From Verrucomicrobiota bacterium (GTDB taxonomy: Bacteria; Verrucomicrobiota; Verrucomicrobiia; Limisphaerales; JADLHS01): a DNA stretch of 64,000 bases. Within the stretch, counting starts at the first letter, position 1, and the number at the start of each line of letters is the position of its first letter. Under the pieces are notes generated by a model. The model did no database searches and was not told the origin of the DNA. It worked only from the letters and a program-made list of their open reading frames with translations. Shown piece by piece: positions 63,313 to 64,000 of the stretch. The position numbers were made by a program, and so were the translations under genes. The DNA is taken from assembly GCA_029573725.1 (NCBI GenBank), contig JAKQDQ010000041.1, positions 62,001 to 126,000 of the forward strand. Reading direction: 5' to 3'.

Positions 63313-64000
63313 GCTATCTCGAACTGCTCCGACTGGCTGCGCCAGAGACCGGAATTGTGCTGACGGCGCTGGTGGTTTTGACCGTGGACCTCACTTCCAT
63401 GCGCGGCCTCGGACTGCGCATGCGTTTCCTGGTTGGCGGACTGTTGACCCTTGCGGGCTGCGCGGCCGCCGTCGCCTGGATGCTCGTGCTGCCGGTTCAG
63501 GCGCCCGCCCTTGCGGGCATGTTCGTCGTCAATCCCCTGACGCAAATCGTCAAGGTTTGCCTGCTGGGACTGGTGATGGCCGCCGTCCTGGTTTCACTGG
63601 AGGCCGGGTTCACCCGTCATCCCGCGGAATTTCTGGCGCTGCTGTTGTTTTCCTCGGTGGGCATGATGGTTTTGGTGAGCGCCGCCGATCTGCTCCTGAT
63701 TTTTGTGGCGCTCGAGCTGGTGAGTTTACCGCTTTACGTTCTTGCCGGCTTCGATAAAGAAAGCCGCCGGGCGGCGGAGGCCGCTTTGAAGTACTTTTTG
63801 TTTGGCGCCACCGCGGCGGCCTTTTTGCTGTTCGGCATGAGCCTGGTTTACGGCGTGACGGGCGCGACGGGGTTGACGGCGATTGGCGGGGTGCTGGGGG
63901 GCCAGGGCGTGGAGCCGCTGCTGATGGTTGCCGTGGGGATGCTGACGGTCGGGTTCGGCTTCAAACTGGCGGTGGTGCCGTTTCATCTGTGGGTGCCGGA
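63309..64000 (+). CDS. nuoN: NADH-quinone oxidoreductase subunit N, 3' end beyond window
   Basis: At least 230 residues, read from GTG 63309, which overlaps the stop of the second nuoM by 4 bp (GTGA). The frame stays open to the window end. The antiporter-like NuoN signatures are visible: FSSVGMMVLVSAADLLLIFVALELVSLPLYVLAGF (TM5 Glu), RRAAEAALKYFLFGATAAAFLLFGMSLVYG, and GFGFKLAVVPFHLWVP with the TM7 Lys. Third (with NuoL and the NuoMs) of the pump-type subunits and the normal end of a nuo cluster. Confidence 0.96.
   Translation, partial: MSYLELLRLAAPETGIVLTALVVLTVDLTSMRGLGLRMRFLVGGLLTLAGCAAAVAWMLVLPVQAPALAGMFVVNPLTQIVKVCLLGLVMAAVLVSLEAGFTRHPAEFLALLLFSSVGMMVLVSAADLLLIFVALELVSLPLYVLAGFDKESRRAAEAALKYFLFGATAAAFLLFGMSLVYGVTGATGLTAIGGVLGGQGVEPLLMVAVGMLTVGFGFKLAVVPFHLWVP

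Overview
This 64 kb, GC-rich window looks like a chromosomal segment of a Verrucomicrobiota bacterium, most likely of the Limisphaerales/Pedosphaera type. This is inferred from gene content, not from a database search. The supporting genes are a large secreted lamin-tail/CotH/Ig protein, a pseudopilin of the kind abundant in this phylum, a DUF2231 membrane protein with a planctomycete-type cytochrome c motif, a eukaryote-like glutamine synthetase II, and a complex I cluster with two NuoM paralogues. No transposase, prophage, cas gene or biosynthetic cluster was seen; nearly everything is housekeeping or cell-envelope in character.

Layout. 1-3.1 kb: the 3' part of a propeller/Y_Y_Y-type sensor kinase, its NarL-family response regulator and a lipoprotein serine hydrolase. 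3.2-9.1 kb: a small secreted protein, an ArsR-methyltransferase fusion, a pseudopilin and a membrane-anchored unknown, then the S-adenosylmethionine cycle genes metK and ahcY. The metK promoter carries a perfect inverted repeat. 9.6-13.9 kb: a two-repeat secreted unknown, then resB and ccsA (cytochrome c maturation). 13.9-22.5 kb: Bcr/CflA exporter, CPBP protease and the 2085-residue LTD/CotH protein. 22.7-30.5 kb (minus strand): the cell-shape operon mreB-mreC-mreD-mrdA-rodA followed by an RNase E/G gene.

30.7-38.5 kb: DoxX-like protein, a hairpin-rich spacer, RNase P RNA, a zinc-ribbon membrane protein, an AsmA-like giant, GSII-type glutamine synthetase, a minimal protein kinase overlapping a PP2C phosphatase, and tRNA-Pro(UGG). 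39-46 kb: ispH, dGTPase, beta-carbonic anhydrase, flotillin plus NfeD, and an S41-like protein that has lost its catalytic residues. 46-50 kb: an esterase, the DUF2231/cytochrome protein, a secreted repeat protein and a DUF309 protein.

50.1-64 kb: one long plus-strand cluster made of pyruvate:ferredoxin oxidoreductase, a dihydroorotate dehydrogenase-like protein, and nuoI-H-J-K-L-M-M2-N, which runs off the window. It holds the membrane arm and ferredoxin-like subunit of complex I with no NADH-input genes beside it. The second NuoM has a leucine where the TM7 pump lysine normally lies.

The strongest candidates for something undescribed are the 132-residue kinase/phosphatase pair, the ArsR-methyltransferase/SAM-cycle circuit with its operator-like palindrome, the PFOR-linked double-NuoM complex I cluster, and three unrelated hairpin-rich intergenic elements.
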